The position numbers and the translations under genes are program-made. A stretch of 48,653 nucleotides of DNA from an uncultured Bacteroidales bacterium (lineage in GTDB: Bacteria; Bacteroidota; Bacteroidia; Bacteroidales; UBA932): positions 1-48,653 of the forward strand of contig CAJOLJ010000012.1 in the NCBI GenBank assembly GCA_905235445.1, written 5' to 3'. Within the stretch, counting starts at the first letter, position 1; every line of letters starts with the position of its first letter. Shown here one piece after another: positions 8,918 to 16,089 of this stretch. The notes beneath the pieces are model-generated. The model did no database searches. It worked only from the letters and a program-made list of their open reading frames with translations, and had not been told where the DNA came from.

Positions 8918-8935
8918 GTATTGCTATTGCGGAAA

Positions 8936-8943
8936 CAAAGATA
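8936..8943 (-). promoter_or_regulatory. -7 element of the nrdD promoter
   Basis: On the minus strand the sequence is TATCTTTG, an exact TAnnTTTG match. The expected start is near 8929, giving a leader of about 146 nt ahead of nrdD. The TTTG box upstream is not well spaced (27 bp), so only the -7 half is convincing. Confidence 0.5.
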
Positions 8944-9001
8944 GATAGTTTCTTCGTTAGATTGACATCTCAAAGCAACAAAAGTTATCAACAATATACA
9001 C

Positions 9002-9035
9002 AAAACCCCGTCAAGTGCTTACCTGACAGGGTTTT
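9002..9035 (-). terminator. Intrinsic terminator, probably bidirectional, after the phosphopantetheinyl transferase gene
   Basis: AAAACCC(C/T)GTCA arms at 9002-9013 and 9024-9035 pair with one G-T, and the stem continues inward (GT/AC) around a GCTT loop. T-rich sequence flanks the stem on both strands. It lies 65 nt past the stop at 9100 and also insulates the nrdD promoter region. Confidence 0.75.
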
Positions 9036-9099
9036 ATAAAATTTCTAATTTAGAATTCTTAAAAAATAGTAACTTTTTTGTTACAAAAATCCAAAGTTT

Positions 9100-9735
9100 T
9101 TAACCAACCAGCCAAACCAGTACATGGCGGTCAAAAGTCATGTATTCCAAATCGAATTCCTCCTCGTAACCACCTTTGCGAATGAAGGTTGCCTCGAGCT
9201 CTCCCTCGCCCCTGGGGCGGAAGCGCTCCACCTCGATCTGGGAGGCGAAGTCGACCTTATAGGTGGACACCCTCTTGAAGACCGCCTCCTTGGCGCACCA
9301 GTAGATGGCGAGCTGCTCGTTCTTGCGCTCTTCGTCCAAGTCATCGATCTCCTCCTCCGAGAGGGCCTTCTTCTCGACCGCGGAGAAGTCCCGGTCCAGG
9401 CACTCGATGTCTATGCCCACGTCCTCCTCGTCATGGAGGATGACCGCGACATATTTCTGGGTATGGGTTATGCTAATGTTCGTCACCGTGTTCTCCAGAT
9501 AGGGTTTCCCGTTGTCATGATGGGAAAGGTATACCTTCTCGTCGAAAATCTGGTTGAGCAGTGCCCTCACCGCGAGCCTCTGGCGACGGAGCGACTCGCT
9601 GCGGATGAAGGATATCTCCTCCATCTCGTCCGTGGGGGTGGATGAGAGCTGTTTGAGCTCCTCCTCGGTCTCCGTGACCTGCCACACCGCAAGGGTGGCC
9701 CCATTATCCAACTGCTTCTTGAAGTAAAGTGCCAT
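9100..9735 (-). CDS. 4'-phosphopantetheinyl transferase superfamily protein
   Basis: This 211-residue protein carries the Sfp/AcpS-type magnesium motif GIDIE (in EEDVGIDIECLDRD) and the downstream motif WCAKEAVFK, the two signatures of the family. It transfers phosphopantetheine from CoA to a carrier-protein serine, activating acyl carrier protein. The length fits the Sfp/EntD-like group. The acpP gene at 40.2 kb encodes a possible substrate. Its transcript seems to begin far upstream and to pass an intrinsic terminator in the leader, suggesting attenuation or a separate small RNA. Confidence 0.85.
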   Translation of the reverse strand: MALYFKKQLDNGATLAVWQVTETEEELKQLSSTPTDEMEEISFIRSESLRRQRLAVRALLNQIFDEKVYLSHHDNGKPYLENTVTNISITHTQKYVAVILHDEEDVGIDIECLDRDFSAVEKKALSEEEIDDLDEERKNEQLAIYWCAKEAVFKRVSTYKVDFASQIEVERFRPRGEGELEATFIRKGGYEEEFDLEYMTFDRHVLVWLVG

Positions 9736-9787
9736 TATGCTGAGATTAGGTTATTCCATAATAAAAGACTGTCCGGTCAGGGCACAC

Positions 9788-9817
9788 CAAAAAACCCAAA
9801 GGGAAAGGTCCTTTGAG
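9788..9817 (-). terminator. Intrinsic terminator in the leader of the phosphopantetheinyl transferase gene
   Basis: On the minus strand CTCAAAGG (9817-9810) pairs with CCTTTGGG (9802-9795), eight pairs with one T-G, around a 7-nt loop, and is followed directly by six Ts. It sits about 53 nt upstream of the start codon at 9735, so it would end transcripts from the promoter near 9970 before the gene. Confidence 0.75.
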
Positions 9818-9962
9818 GGAAGAGTCATTGCCGACCTGCACGTGAAAGGTTGCAACGGATCGTCCGAAGGGACGTCCGAAGGGTTTTCTATTATTTGAAT
9901 AGAACTGGGAGGCTCCATATAAGGGTAAACTGTCAAGCGGGGGTTCTGGTATCGCCCCAAGT
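9788..9962 (-). ncRNA. Candidate attenuator leader or small RNA
   Basis: A -7 element TATATTTG (9969-9976) and an intrinsic terminator (9788-9817) bound a segment of about 175 nt on the minus strand. It folds locally: TTCTATT pairs with AATAGAA around a 5-nt loop (near 9890-9908), CGTCC pairs with GGACG around CTTC, and TTGC..ACC pairs with GGT..GCAA just before the terminator. No convincing reading frame is present. It could be a free small RNA or an attenuator controlling the downstream gene. It does not fold like 6S RNA, and it lacks the SRP RNA core. Confidence 0.4.
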
Positions 9963-9968
9963 GACATG

Positions 9969-9976
9969 CAAATATA
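9969..9976 (-). promoter_or_regulatory. -7 promoter element upstream of the candidate small RNA
   Basis: The minus strand reads TATATTTG, an exact TAnnTTTG match. No good TTTG box is seen 17-21 bp further upstream, so this is a half-site call. Confidence 0.4.
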
Positions 9977-10371
9977 ACACTTTTTTGGCTTACCTTGTAT
10001 AAAGACCTGTTTTTATGTATTTTTTGAAATACACGGCGGGTTTTCCCAGCTTGACAAAGGGCAAAAGGGCGCATTTGCACACATCGTTCCCTCTTCCCGT
10101 CGGGGGACATTGCAGTGGAGCTTACCCGTCACATATACTCGGAGCTGCAACCTGTGCGCCGAAAACCATTTCAATACAACTCGTAACCATTGTAAAAAAC
10201 AAGTTTCGATACATTTTATTGCAAGCAACATATTAAAATCCCGACAGTTATGGAAATCATCAAGTGGATAACCCCTGCGGCCTTCCTACAGGAAATGGGG
10301 AAAAAGACAAGGGCGTGGAGGAGAGCTTTAAAAAGGGCACTTCGGTGGGCAAATAATAGACAAAGATTTGC
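9977..10371. other. Intergenic stretch without a recognised gene
   Basis: About 400 bp between the divergent leaders of the phosphopantetheinyl transferase gene and mdh. Short reading frames exist on both strands, but none has a recognisable product or promoter. The only structure noted is a perfect 7-bp AT-rich hairpin at 10016-10033 (TGTATTT / AAATACA) without a T-run in either useful direction. Confidence 0.5.
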
Positions 10372-10379
10372 TAACTTTG
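10372..10379 (+). promoter_or_regulatory. -7 element of the mdh promoter
   Basis: TAACTTTG is an exact TAnnTTTG match. Transcription would begin near 10386, leaving a leader of about 75 nt that contains a small perfect hairpin (TTATGA / TCATAA, 10425-10441) just before the mdh start. The -33 box is weak. Confidence 0.55.
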
Positions 10380-10459
10380 CGACTTGCAATGAAGAGAACG
10401 GACCATCCCTTCCCACATTGCCACTTATGAATAAATCATAAATTAACTATATCTATCAC

Positions 10460-11446
10460 ATGGGATTCAAGACAAATGACAAACTCGTCATCGTCGGCGC
10501 TGCCGGAATGATCGGGTCCAACATGGCCCAGACGGCCATGATGCTCAAACTCACCCCCAACATCTGCCTCTATGATGTGTACGAGCCCGGCCTTAAGGGC
10601 GTCGTCGCAGAACTCAACCACTGCGCTTTCGAGGACGTGAACATCACCTGGACAACTGACCCCGCCGAGGCCTACAAGGATGCCAAGTACATCATCTCCT
10701 CCGGTGGAGCGCCCCGCAAGGCTGGCATGACCCGTGAGGATCTGCTCAAAGGCAACTGCGAGATCGCAGAGGAGTTCGGAAAGAACGTCAAGGAGTACTG
10801 CCCCGAAGTCAAGCACATTGTCGTAATATTCAACCCTGCCGACCTTACCGGTTTGGTGGTCCTTCTCCACTCCGGCCTGAAGCCCGAGCAGGTGACGACC
10901 CTCGCCGCTCTCGACTCCACCCGTCTGCAGACCGAACTTGCCGCTGCTTTCGGCGTACAGCAGTGCAAAGTCACCGGTGCCTACACCTACGGTGGACATG
11001 GTGAGGCCATGGCAGTATTCGCCTCCAAGGTGAAGATAGACGGCAAGCCCCTTTCCGAGATGGGCCTTTCCGAGGAAGCCTTCGACGAGATCAAGCAGAA
11101 GACCATCCAGGGCGGTGCCAACATCATCAACCTCCGTGGCCGCTCCTCTTTCCAGAGCCCTGCATACAATGCAGTGAAAATGATCGAGGCCGCAATGGGC
11201 GGTGAACCCTTCACATGGCCTGCAGGCACCTACGTGAACAACGGAAAATACCAGAATGTCATGATGGCCATGCCTACGGTCATCGACAAGAGTGGTGTCC
11301 ACTACGGCGAGCCCGAGGGAACTCCCGAGGAAATCGCAGCTCTCGATGCTTCCTATGCACACCTGTGCGAGATGAGGGATGAGATCATCACCCTCGGCAT
11401 CATCCCCGCAACAAAGGATTGGAAGAAGGTCAACCCCTATCTGTAG
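10460..11446 (+). CDS. mdh: NAD-dependent malate dehydrogenase
   Basis: This 328-residue enzyme interconverts malate and oxaloacetate. The N-terminal Rossmann motif is VGAAGMIGSN (residues 12-21). The Asp of LYDVYE (near residue 39) is the usual NAD-specificity acid. SSGGAPRKAGMTREDLLKGN is the mobile-loop region with substrate arginines, and GGHGEAM holds the catalytic His. In anaerobic Bacteroidetes this enzyme runs in the reductive direction towards fumarate and succinate. It has its own promoter and a strong terminator, so it appears monocistronic. Confidence 0.95.
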   Translation: MGFKTNDKLVIVGAAGMIGSNMAQTAMMLKLTPNICLYDVYEPGLKGVVAELNHCAFEDVNITWTTDPAEAYKDAKYIISSGGAPRKAGMTREDLLKGNCEIAEEFGKNVKEYCPEVKHIVVIFNPADLTGLVVLLHSGLKPEQVTTLAALDSTRLQTELAAAFGVQQCKVTGAYTYGGHGEAMAVFASKVKIDGKPLSEMGLSEEAFDEIKQKTIQGGANIINLRGRSSFQSPAYNAVKMIEAAMGGEPFTWPAGTYVNNGKYQNVMMAMPTVIDKSGVHYGEPEGTPEEIAALDASYAHLCEMRDEIITLGIIPATKDWKKVNPYL

Positions 11447-11468
11447 AGCGCGGAAACAGAATTCTTGT

Positions 11469-11510
11469 CCGGTTCTTCACCCGAGGGAGGGTGGGGAACC
11501 GGTTTTTTTT
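11469..11510 (+). terminator. Intrinsic terminator of mdh
   Basis: CCGGTTCTTCACCC pairs with GGGTGGGGAACCGG (11469-11482 / 11489-11502, two G-T pairs) and is followed by eight Ts. It begins 22 bp after the mdh stop. Confidence 0.9.
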
Positions 11511-11554
11511 GACTTATCCGGCAGCAATCCAAAGTGAAGAGAGTGTGAACGGGA

Positions 11555-11598
11555 CAAAAAGAAAAAGAGTCCACGCCCCACTTTGTGCGTAAACTCTT
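11555..11598 (-). terminator. Intrinsic terminator of the tRNA-Pro gene
   Basis: A 12-bp stem including two T-G pairs (11565-11576 with 11587-11598) around a 10-nt loop is followed on the minus strand by TTTTCTTTTT. It lies just past the tRNA 3' end, so the tRNA is a single-gene transcript. Confidence 0.85.
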
Positions 11599-11608
11599 CC
11601 TTTTTCTG

Positions 11609-11681
11609 TCGGGGTACCGTGACTCGAACACGGGACCCTCTGGTCCCAAACCAGATACGCTACCAACTGCGCTACACCCCG
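11609..11681 (-). tRNA. tRNA-Pro (anticodon TGG)
   Basis: The 73-nt minus-strand sequence folds into a full cloverleaf. The acceptor stem pairs CGGGGTG with TACCCCG (one G-T), with discriminator A. The D arm has GCGC/GCGT around AGTTGGTA. The anticodon stem pairs TCTGG with CCAGA around the loop TTTGGGA (anticodon TGG). The variable loop has 5 nt, and the T arm pairs CCGTG with CACGG around TTCGAGT. CCA is not encoded (the next bases are CAG), as is usual in this phylum. Confidence 0.97.
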
Positions 11682-11754
11682 ATTGCCATCCCGAGGGGAT
11701 TGACGGTGCAAAGTTCGCTCTTTTTGTCGGATTTGCCAAATTGGGCGGGAACAA

Positions 11755-11787
11755 TTGCTTCCTTGAAGGTGTCTTTTATTAAATTTG
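11755..11787 (+). promoter_or_regulatory. Promoter of the lolD-trmN6 operon
   Basis: TTG at 11755-11757 is followed after 22 bp by TAAATTTG at 11780-11787, a TAnnTTTG match. Transcription from about 11793 excludes an ATG at 11785 as a start and supports translation from 11815. Confidence 0.55.
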
Positions 11788-11814
11788 CGAAACTATGAGC
11801 AAAAGCGACAATCC

Positions 11815-12480
11815 ATGATCATACAGGCAACAGGAATACAGAAAAGTTTCGGGACACTGAAGGTGCTGAGGGGTATTGACTTCAGTGCCGAGAAGGGGGA
11901 GGTGGTTTCCATAATGGGAGCCTCCGGTGCTGGCAAATCCACCCTCCTTCAGATTCTTGGGACCCTTTCCACCCCGGACAGCGGAACACTGAACATTGAC
12001 GGACAGGATGTCCTGGCCCTGCGAAGCGATGCCCTATCCAGTTTTCGCAACCTGAAAATCGGGTTCGTATTCCAGTTCCACCACCTCCTGCCCGAGTTCA
12101 CGGCCCTGGAGAACGTGATGATTCCCGCTTTCATAGCCGGGGACAGCAATGCCCTGGCCAAGGAGAAGGCACTTAGGCTCCTTACAACCGTGGGCCTTGG
12201 GGAAAGACTCTCTCACAAGCCTTCCGAACTCTCCGGCGGGGAACAGCAGAGAGTGGCCATTGCAAGGGCCCTTGTGAACTCCCCTGCCGTGGTCTTTGCA
12301 GACGAACCCTCCGGCAACCTTGACTCAGCCACCAAAGCCGAGATCCATTCCCTGTTCTTCCGTCTTCGGGATGAACTCTCCCAGACCATCATCATTGTGA
12401 CCCACGACCCTGAACTTGCACGGATGTGCGACCGCTCTCTTTTCATGAAAGACGGCCAGTTCGTGACACCAACTCAGTAG
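11815..12480 (+). CDS. lolD: LolD-like ABC transporter ATP-binding protein
   Basis: This 221-residue ATPase has all ABC motifs: Walker [11 protein letters not shown]-loop [16 protein letters not shown], signature [15 protein letters not shown], Walker [14 protein letters not shown] and the switch His in THD. The length and the QFHHLLPEF stretch place it in the LolD/MacB-FtsE group. LolD drives release of lipoproteins from the inner membrane towards LolA. No permease gene is adjacent, so the partner is unproven. The start at 11815 is chosen because the upstream promoter would begin transcription after an alternative ATG at 11785. Confidence 0.85.
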   Translation: MIIQATGIQKSFGTLKVLRGIDFSAEKGEVVSIMGASGAGKSTLLQILGTLSTPDSGTLNIDGQDVLALRSDALSSFRNLKIGFVFQFHHLLPEFTALENVMIPAFIAGDSNALAKEKALRLLTTVGLGERLSHKPSELSGGEQQRVAIARALVNSPAVVFADEPSGNLDSATKAEIHSLFFRLRDELSQTIIIVTHDPELARMCDRSLFMKDGQFVTPTQ

Positions 12481-12490
12481 ATGCCTTCCG

Positions 12491-13264
12491 ATGGGGGAAT
12501 TCCGCTTCAAGAAGTTTTCCGTGGCAAATGAGAAAGGGGCCCTGAAGGTGAACACCGACGGGGTCCTGCTCGGGGTGTGCTGCTCTGTCGCTGGAACATC
12601 CGACGGCGAAGTGAGTGTCCTTGACATCGGGACCGGGACCGGGGTTGTGGCGCTTCTTATGTGCCAGAGACTGGAGGGGAAGGGAGTGAAGAACTTTGAT
12701 GTCACCGGGGTCGAAATCGACCCGCTTTCATATGAAGAAGCCTCGGGGAACTTCCTCTCCAGTCCCTGGAAAGGGCACCTACGTGCCCTGAACTGTTCTT
12801 TCGAGAGGGTGGATGGGCTTTTCACCCACATCCTCTGCAATCCTCCCTATTTTCTCTCAGCCCTGCCAAACCCGGACTCCAGGAAGGCCACGGCGAGGCA
12901 CAGTGTGCTTCCCGAGGTCGACGGGAAAGGGACACAGGCAAGTACTCTCAACTGGAAAAGCGCCCTGTACTATTCCCGCTCCCACCTTGTGGAAGGGGGA
13001 ATATTCTCCGTTATCCTGCCCTATGGGGAGGTCGAGTCACTTGAGAGGGAAGCCAGGATGGCGGGACTTCCACCCTTCAGGAAAGTCCTGGTAAGGACTG
13101 TCGTGAGAAAGCCCTGGTCCAGGGCCATCGTGGAAATGACCCTCTCCCCTCTCCCGATCCCGGAAAAAGACATCGAAGTGTCGGAACTGACAATCCAGGG
13201 CGGGGGTGCCTACACCCAGGAGTACAACGACCTCATGAGGGACTTCTACCTCTGGGCGAAATGA
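12491..13264 (+). CDS. trmN6: TrmN6-like tRNA1(Val) (adenine37-N6)-methyltransferase
   Basis: This 257-residue class I SAM methyltransferase has the SAM-binding motif VLDIGTGTGVVALL (near residues 42-55), the acidic VTGVEID strand, and the N6-adenine motif NPPYF (near residue 118). The opening FRFKKFSVANEKGALKVNTD, with its VNTDGVLLG stretch, matches the YfiC/TrmN6 family, which methylates A37 of tRNA-Val. It starts 10 bp after the lolD stop and is probably co-transcribed with it. Confidence 0.85.
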   Translation: MGEFRFKKFSVANEKGALKVNTDGVLLGVCCSVAGTSDGEVSVLDIGTGTGVVALLMCQRLEGKGVKNFDVTGVEIDPLSYEEASGNFLSSPWKGHLRALNCSFERVDGLFTHILCNPPYFLSALPNPDSRKATARHSVLPEVDGKGTQASTLNWKSALYYSRSHLVEGGIFSVILPYGEVESLEREARMAGLPPFRKVLVRTVVRKPWSRAIVEMTLSPLPIPEKDIEVSELTIQGGGAYTQEYNDLMRDFYLWAK

Positions 13265-13626
13265 GGGCCGTAGATTGGTCCAGCGTGAAAAGAATTTATT
13301 CTTGGAGTATTTGGGTATAAATAATTCGGCAGGGCTGTGGATTTTCTGGAAGGCCGCTGAGGTGACGGAAGAGATCGGGTATAGAAGAGACGCAGTCGAT
13401 AAAGGATTGTGCCTTGGGAATAATATCTCAAAAATAAGCAAAATTTCCCAATAGAACATCAAATCCCCTTCAAAAAAAAGGCCCGGAAATCACTTCCAAG
13501 CCTTTCCTCCTTCCTATTTCTAGGAAGTCCCAATAACCAATCTTTAAATAGAGTACCGGTAAAGAATTATTCCGGCATCTAAGTGTCTGTTTTTCAATCT
13601 ATCTGTTTTCGGTTCTTTATCAAGTG
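13265..13626. other. Convergent intergenic region
   Basis: This stretch lies between the 3' ends of trmN6 (plus) and the Spy-like gene (minus). It holds a clear minus-strand terminator at 13472-13505. A reading frame without ATG runs on the plus strand to about 13452, but its product is not recognised. Nothing else is supported. Confidence 0.5.
13472..13505 (-). terminator. Intrinsic terminator of the sigma-factor operon
   Basis: AAAGGC and GGAA pair with TTCC and GCCTTT across a 2x2 internal loop, with a 5-nt loop. Read on the minus strand the stem is followed by a T-rich run of eight. It is about 120 nt past the last gene of the operon. Confidence 0.75.
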
Positions 13627-14118
13627 TCACTTCCCTTCGGATGAGGACCTCTGCGGGGAGTTCCTGCGAAGGCGATGTATCTGATCTCGCCTGAACTTCT
13701 CCTCCGCCACATACAGCTTCACCACCTTCTCAGCCGGGAGGATCTTGCGGAACCTTTCCACGTACTCCTTCTCGTGAGTATGGGTCTCCGCCTCCGCCTT
13801 CAGGTAAGCCTGCAACAGTGCATCGTATTCACTTTCGCTCTTGTTGCTCTTTAAGGAACCGACCAAGGCCCTGTAGTTCTTGAAGAGTTCCTCCATCTTG
13901 GCATTGCGGTCCTTCTGCACCTCATTGTATTCGGGCCAGAACTTCTCAGCCTCCGCAGGGGTGAGATCCATTTCGGAGGTCAGGAAAGCAATCTTCTCAC
14001 TGCGGATCTTTTCCTGCCAGTCCTGTCCTCCTTTATGGTTGTTCTGGGCGAAGGATCCCACTGTGCAAAGGATCATGGACAGGACAGTCGCCACGGTCAA
14101 CCTTAAATTACTGCTCAT
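13627..14118 (-). CDS. Spy/CpxP-like periplasmic protein
   Basis: This 163-residue protein has a signal peptide (cleavage after SFAQ, residue 25) and a charged all-helical body. The motifs MDLTPAEAEKFWPEYNEV and RKILPAEKVVKLY resemble the LTxxQ/LTPxEA segments of Spy and CpxP chaperones. Such proteins bind unfolded envelope proteins and often modulate stress sensors. The first 11 bp overlap the end of the membrane protein gene upstream, so the two are translationally coupled. The context suggests it is an output or brake of the adjacent ECF sigma system. Confidence 0.65.
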   Translation of the reverse strand: MSSNLRLTVATVLSMILCTVGSFAQNNHKGGQDWQEKIRSEKIAFLTSEMDLTPAEAEKFWPEYNEVQKDRNAKMEELFKNYRALVGSLKSNKSESEYDALLQAYLKAEAETHTHEKEYVERFRKILPAEKVVKLYVAEEKFRRDQIHRLRRNSPQRSSSEGK

Positions 14119-14530
14119 AATTCTGTGCTGTATATGTCAAATGTTCCGAGGATATCCCGCTGGAGACGAGGTACTCCTCTATGTCCTCAAAGGACAGGTC
14201 CTCTGCCTCCTCCTCCATGAAAAGGATGTTTGCCCTCTCGATGTAGGCGAACTCCATAATCTCATCCTGCGACGGGGTGCTCACGGCAGTTTTGCGCAGT
14301 ATTGTCCCGCCGACAGTGACCATGACGAGGAAGGCGGCAGCGACGGAGACATAGGGAAGGATGCGCTCCCAGATGGAGAACCTCCGGGGAGCGGGCACGC
14401 TCTGCGGAATGCTCTCGAGTCTCCGGCTGAGGGAGGACATATAATCCGAGGGAACCCCATAAGGTCTCTTGTGCGGTCCATCACGGAGGATATCCTCCAC
14501 CGTCCTTTGTATGTCGTTATGCTCTTTCAT
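14108..14530 (-). CDS. Putative membrane anti-sigma factor
   Basis: This protein of about 140 residues has a charged N-terminal cytoplasmic part, a single transmembrane helix (ILPYVSVAAAFLVMVTVGGT, near residues 57-76) and an acidic C-terminal part outside the membrane. That layout and its place directly after an ECF sigma gene suggest an anti-sigma factor, though no zinc-binding HxxxCxxC motif is present. The ATG at 14530 is chosen. A TTG at 14545 would add five residues but lies at the expected transcription start of the TAACTTTG promoter at 14549-14556. Confidence 0.6.
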   Translation of the reverse strand: MKEHNDIQRTVEDILRDGPHKRPYGVPSDYMSSLSRRLESIPQSVPAPRRFSIWERILPYVSVAAAFLVMVTVGGTILRKTAVSTPSQDEIMEFAYIERANILFMEEEAEDLSFEDIEEYLVSSGISSEHLTYTAQNYEQ

Positions 14531-14548
14531 CTGTTCTTTTGACAACTA

Positions 14549-14556
14549 CAAAGTTA
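14549..14556 (-). promoter_or_regulatory. Internal promoter -7 element before the anti-sigma gene
   Basis: The minus strand reads TAACTTTG, an exact TAnnTTTG match, between the sigma gene and the membrane protein gene. Transcription near 14542 would give a short leader before the ATG at 14530. The -33 box is poor. Confidence 0.45.
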
Positions 14557-14623
14557 AAAGGTTTAATGCTAATAACTAATTTTTCTTTTTTATTCGTCTG
14601 TGGCTTTCACCCCGGCGTGGAAC

Positions 14624-15166
14624 CTAGAGATTCTCCTCCAGATACCTTTTCACTTTCTCGTAGGCGATGTGATACGATGCCTTGAGACTTCCTACCGACA
14701 CGTCCAGTATCTGTGCCATGTCTTCGTACTTCATGTCATCATAGTAGCGCATCGTGAAAACAGCCCTTTGACGATCGGGAAGGGTTTCTATAGCCCGAAG
14801 CAGGACCCGTTGCACCTCGTCCCCGTCAAAATAGGGATCCTCATCCGCACGGCTATTGGCCTCCTCCCCGATGGAGGTGGCGCTGCTGATGGATGAACGG
14901 ACGGTGTTGTACCTGCGGAAATTGAGCATCTCGTTCGTAGCTATCCTGTACAGCCAGGTGAAGAGCTTGGACTCCCCCCTGAACGAAGGAAGTGAATTCC
15001 ATACTTTCACGAATATCTCCTGCAGAAGGTCGTCTGTATCCTCGTGACCGAGCCCCATACCCCTGAGGTACCAGTACAGTTTTTCGCTATACTGGCCCAC
15101 AATCAGGGAGAATGCCCCCTGGGGGTCACCCTCGCGGTAGAGGGCAAGTATTTCCTGGTCGGTCAC
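14624..15166 (-). CDS. ECF-type RNA polymerase sigma factor
   Basis: This 180-residue sigma-70 family protein contains region 2 (HEDTDDLLQEIFVKVWNSL and LFTWLYRIATNEMLNFRR, roughly residues 42-90) and region 4 (LPDRQRAVFTMRYYDDMKYEDMAQILD, near 120-150, then SVGSLKASYHIAYEKVKR). It lacks regions 1 and 3, as expected for ECF factors. The start codon is GTG, since no in-frame ATG lies close upstream. The next genes encode a membrane anti-sigma candidate and a Spy-like protein, suggesting an envelope-stress regulon. Confidence 0.9.
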   Translation of the reverse strand: MTDQEILALYREGDPQGAFSLIVGQYSEKLYWYLRGMGLGHEDTDDLLQEIFVKVWNSLPSFRGESKLFTWLYRIATNEMLNFRRYNTVRSSISSATSIGEEANSRADEDPYFDGDEVQRVLLRAIETLPDRQRAVFTMRYYDDMKYEDMAQILDVSVGSLKASYHIAYEKVKRYLEENL

Positions 15167-15204
15167 GGAATATGCGGGAGGAGAGTGTCGGTAAAATCAT
15201 TCAA

Positions 15205-15238
15205 AGAGCCGGCGGGAGGAGACCCTCCTGTCGGCTCT
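15205..15238 (-). terminator. Strong hairpin after nagB
   Basis: AGAGCCG and GGAGG pair with CCTCC and CGGCTCT across a 3x3 internal loop, with a 4-nt loop. The tail on the minus strand is TTTGAATGATTTT, which is weak, so termination may be partial. It separates nagB from the sigma-factor gene. Confidence 0.6.
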
Positions 15239-15257
15239 CGCTCTGTCAAAAGGGAGT

Positions 15258-16052
15258 CTAGCAGCCCTCGGCCTCCTCCACCGCCTTGAAATAGCGGTAG
15301 GAGTTCACCTTCAGTTCACCCACGGAAAGCTCGTCGCAGACGATGGTCCCGGCGGGATGGTTCTGAAGTCCCGAGAGGGTGCAGTAGTGGGACATCGGTC
15401 CCTCGATGGCATCCTTGAGGGCACGTGCCTTCTTGCTGCCGAATGCGAGGATGACGACTTCCTTGCTGCTCAGTACCGTGGCCACGCCCACGGTGAGGGC
15501 CTGGCGGGGAACCTGGTTGATGTCGTTGTCGAAGAAACGGGAGTTGACTTCCCTGGTGTCCTGGGTGAGGGTAACGACCCTGGTGCGGGACTGCAGTGAG
15601 GAGAAGGGCTCATTGAAAGCGATGTGACCATCCTCGCCCACTCCGCCCAGGAACAGGTCGAAGCCACCGGCCTTCACGATTGCCTCCTCGTAAGCCTTGC
15701 ACTCCGCCACGGGGTCGGGAGCGTTGCCATTGAGGATGTGGATATTCTCGGCAGGTTCGTCGATATGGTCGAAAAGGTATCTGTGCATGAATGAATGATA
15801 GCTCTCGGGATGGGACTCGGGAAGCCCTACGTACTCGTCCATGTTGAAGGAGATCACGTTCTTGAAGGAGACCTCACCGTCACGTACCATGCGGATAAGT
15901 TCAGCGTAAGTCTCGATGGGGGTGGAACCGGTGCACAGGCCCAGGACGAAAGGCTTGTCGGTAATGGCAGCCTTCTCGTTAATGCGTCTGGCAATGTAGT
16001 GGGCGGCCCAGAGGGAGCCCTTAGCGCTGTTGTCTCTGATGACGACTTTCAT
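15258..16052 (-). CDS. nagB: Glucosamine-6-phosphate deaminase
   Basis: This 264-residue enzyme converts glucosamine 6-phosphate to fructose 6-phosphate and ammonia. It matches the E. coli NagB length and motifs: LGLCTGSTP (phosphate loop), FNMDEYVGLP with the catalytic Asp, and GGVGEDGHIAFNEP with the Asp-His-Glu catalytic set. All key residues are present. It lies 37 bp downstream of the NagB-like/PIG-L gene on the same strand, so both are probably made from the TATTTTTG promoter upstream of that gene. Confidence 0.95.
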   Translation of the reverse strand: MKVVIRDNSAKGSLWAAHYIARRINEKAAITDKPFVLGLCTGSTPIETYAELIRMVRDGEVSFKNVISFNMDEYVGLPESHPESYHSFMHRYLFDHIDEPAENIHILNGNAPDPVAECKAYEEAIVKAGGFDLFLGGVGEDGHIAFNEPFSSLQSRTRVVTLTQDTREVNSRFFDNDINQVPRQALTVGVATVLSSKEVVILAFGSKKARALKDAIEGPMSHYCTLSGLQNHPAGTIVCDELSVGELKVNSYRYFKAVEEAEGC

Positions 16053-16089
16053 GATTCTGAAGATTAATTTGTTAAGTAAGAATTGTTCG

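Noticed and set aside
8800..9003. A 67-codon minus-strand frame upstream of nrdD
   Set aside because: It spans the predicted promoter and the folded leader, and its product is not protein-like.
9788..9962. 6S RNA or SRP RNA in the small-RNA candidate
   Set aside because: The 5' and 3' ends do not pair into a long rod as in 6S RNA, and the SRP core GGAAGCAGCC-type motif is absent.
9751..10110. A 119-codon minus-strand frame upstream of the phosphopantetheinyl transferase
   Set aside because: It crosses a promoter element and an intrinsic terminator, and its product is Pro/Ser/Arg-rich without a family.
10250..10441. A 63-codon plus-strand frame before mdh
   Set aside because: It contains the TAACTTTG promoter element of mdh, and its product is not recognised.
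13302..13452. A plus-strand frame after trmN6 encoding about 50 codons
   Set aside because: It has no ATG start and no recognised product; chance frames of this length are expected.
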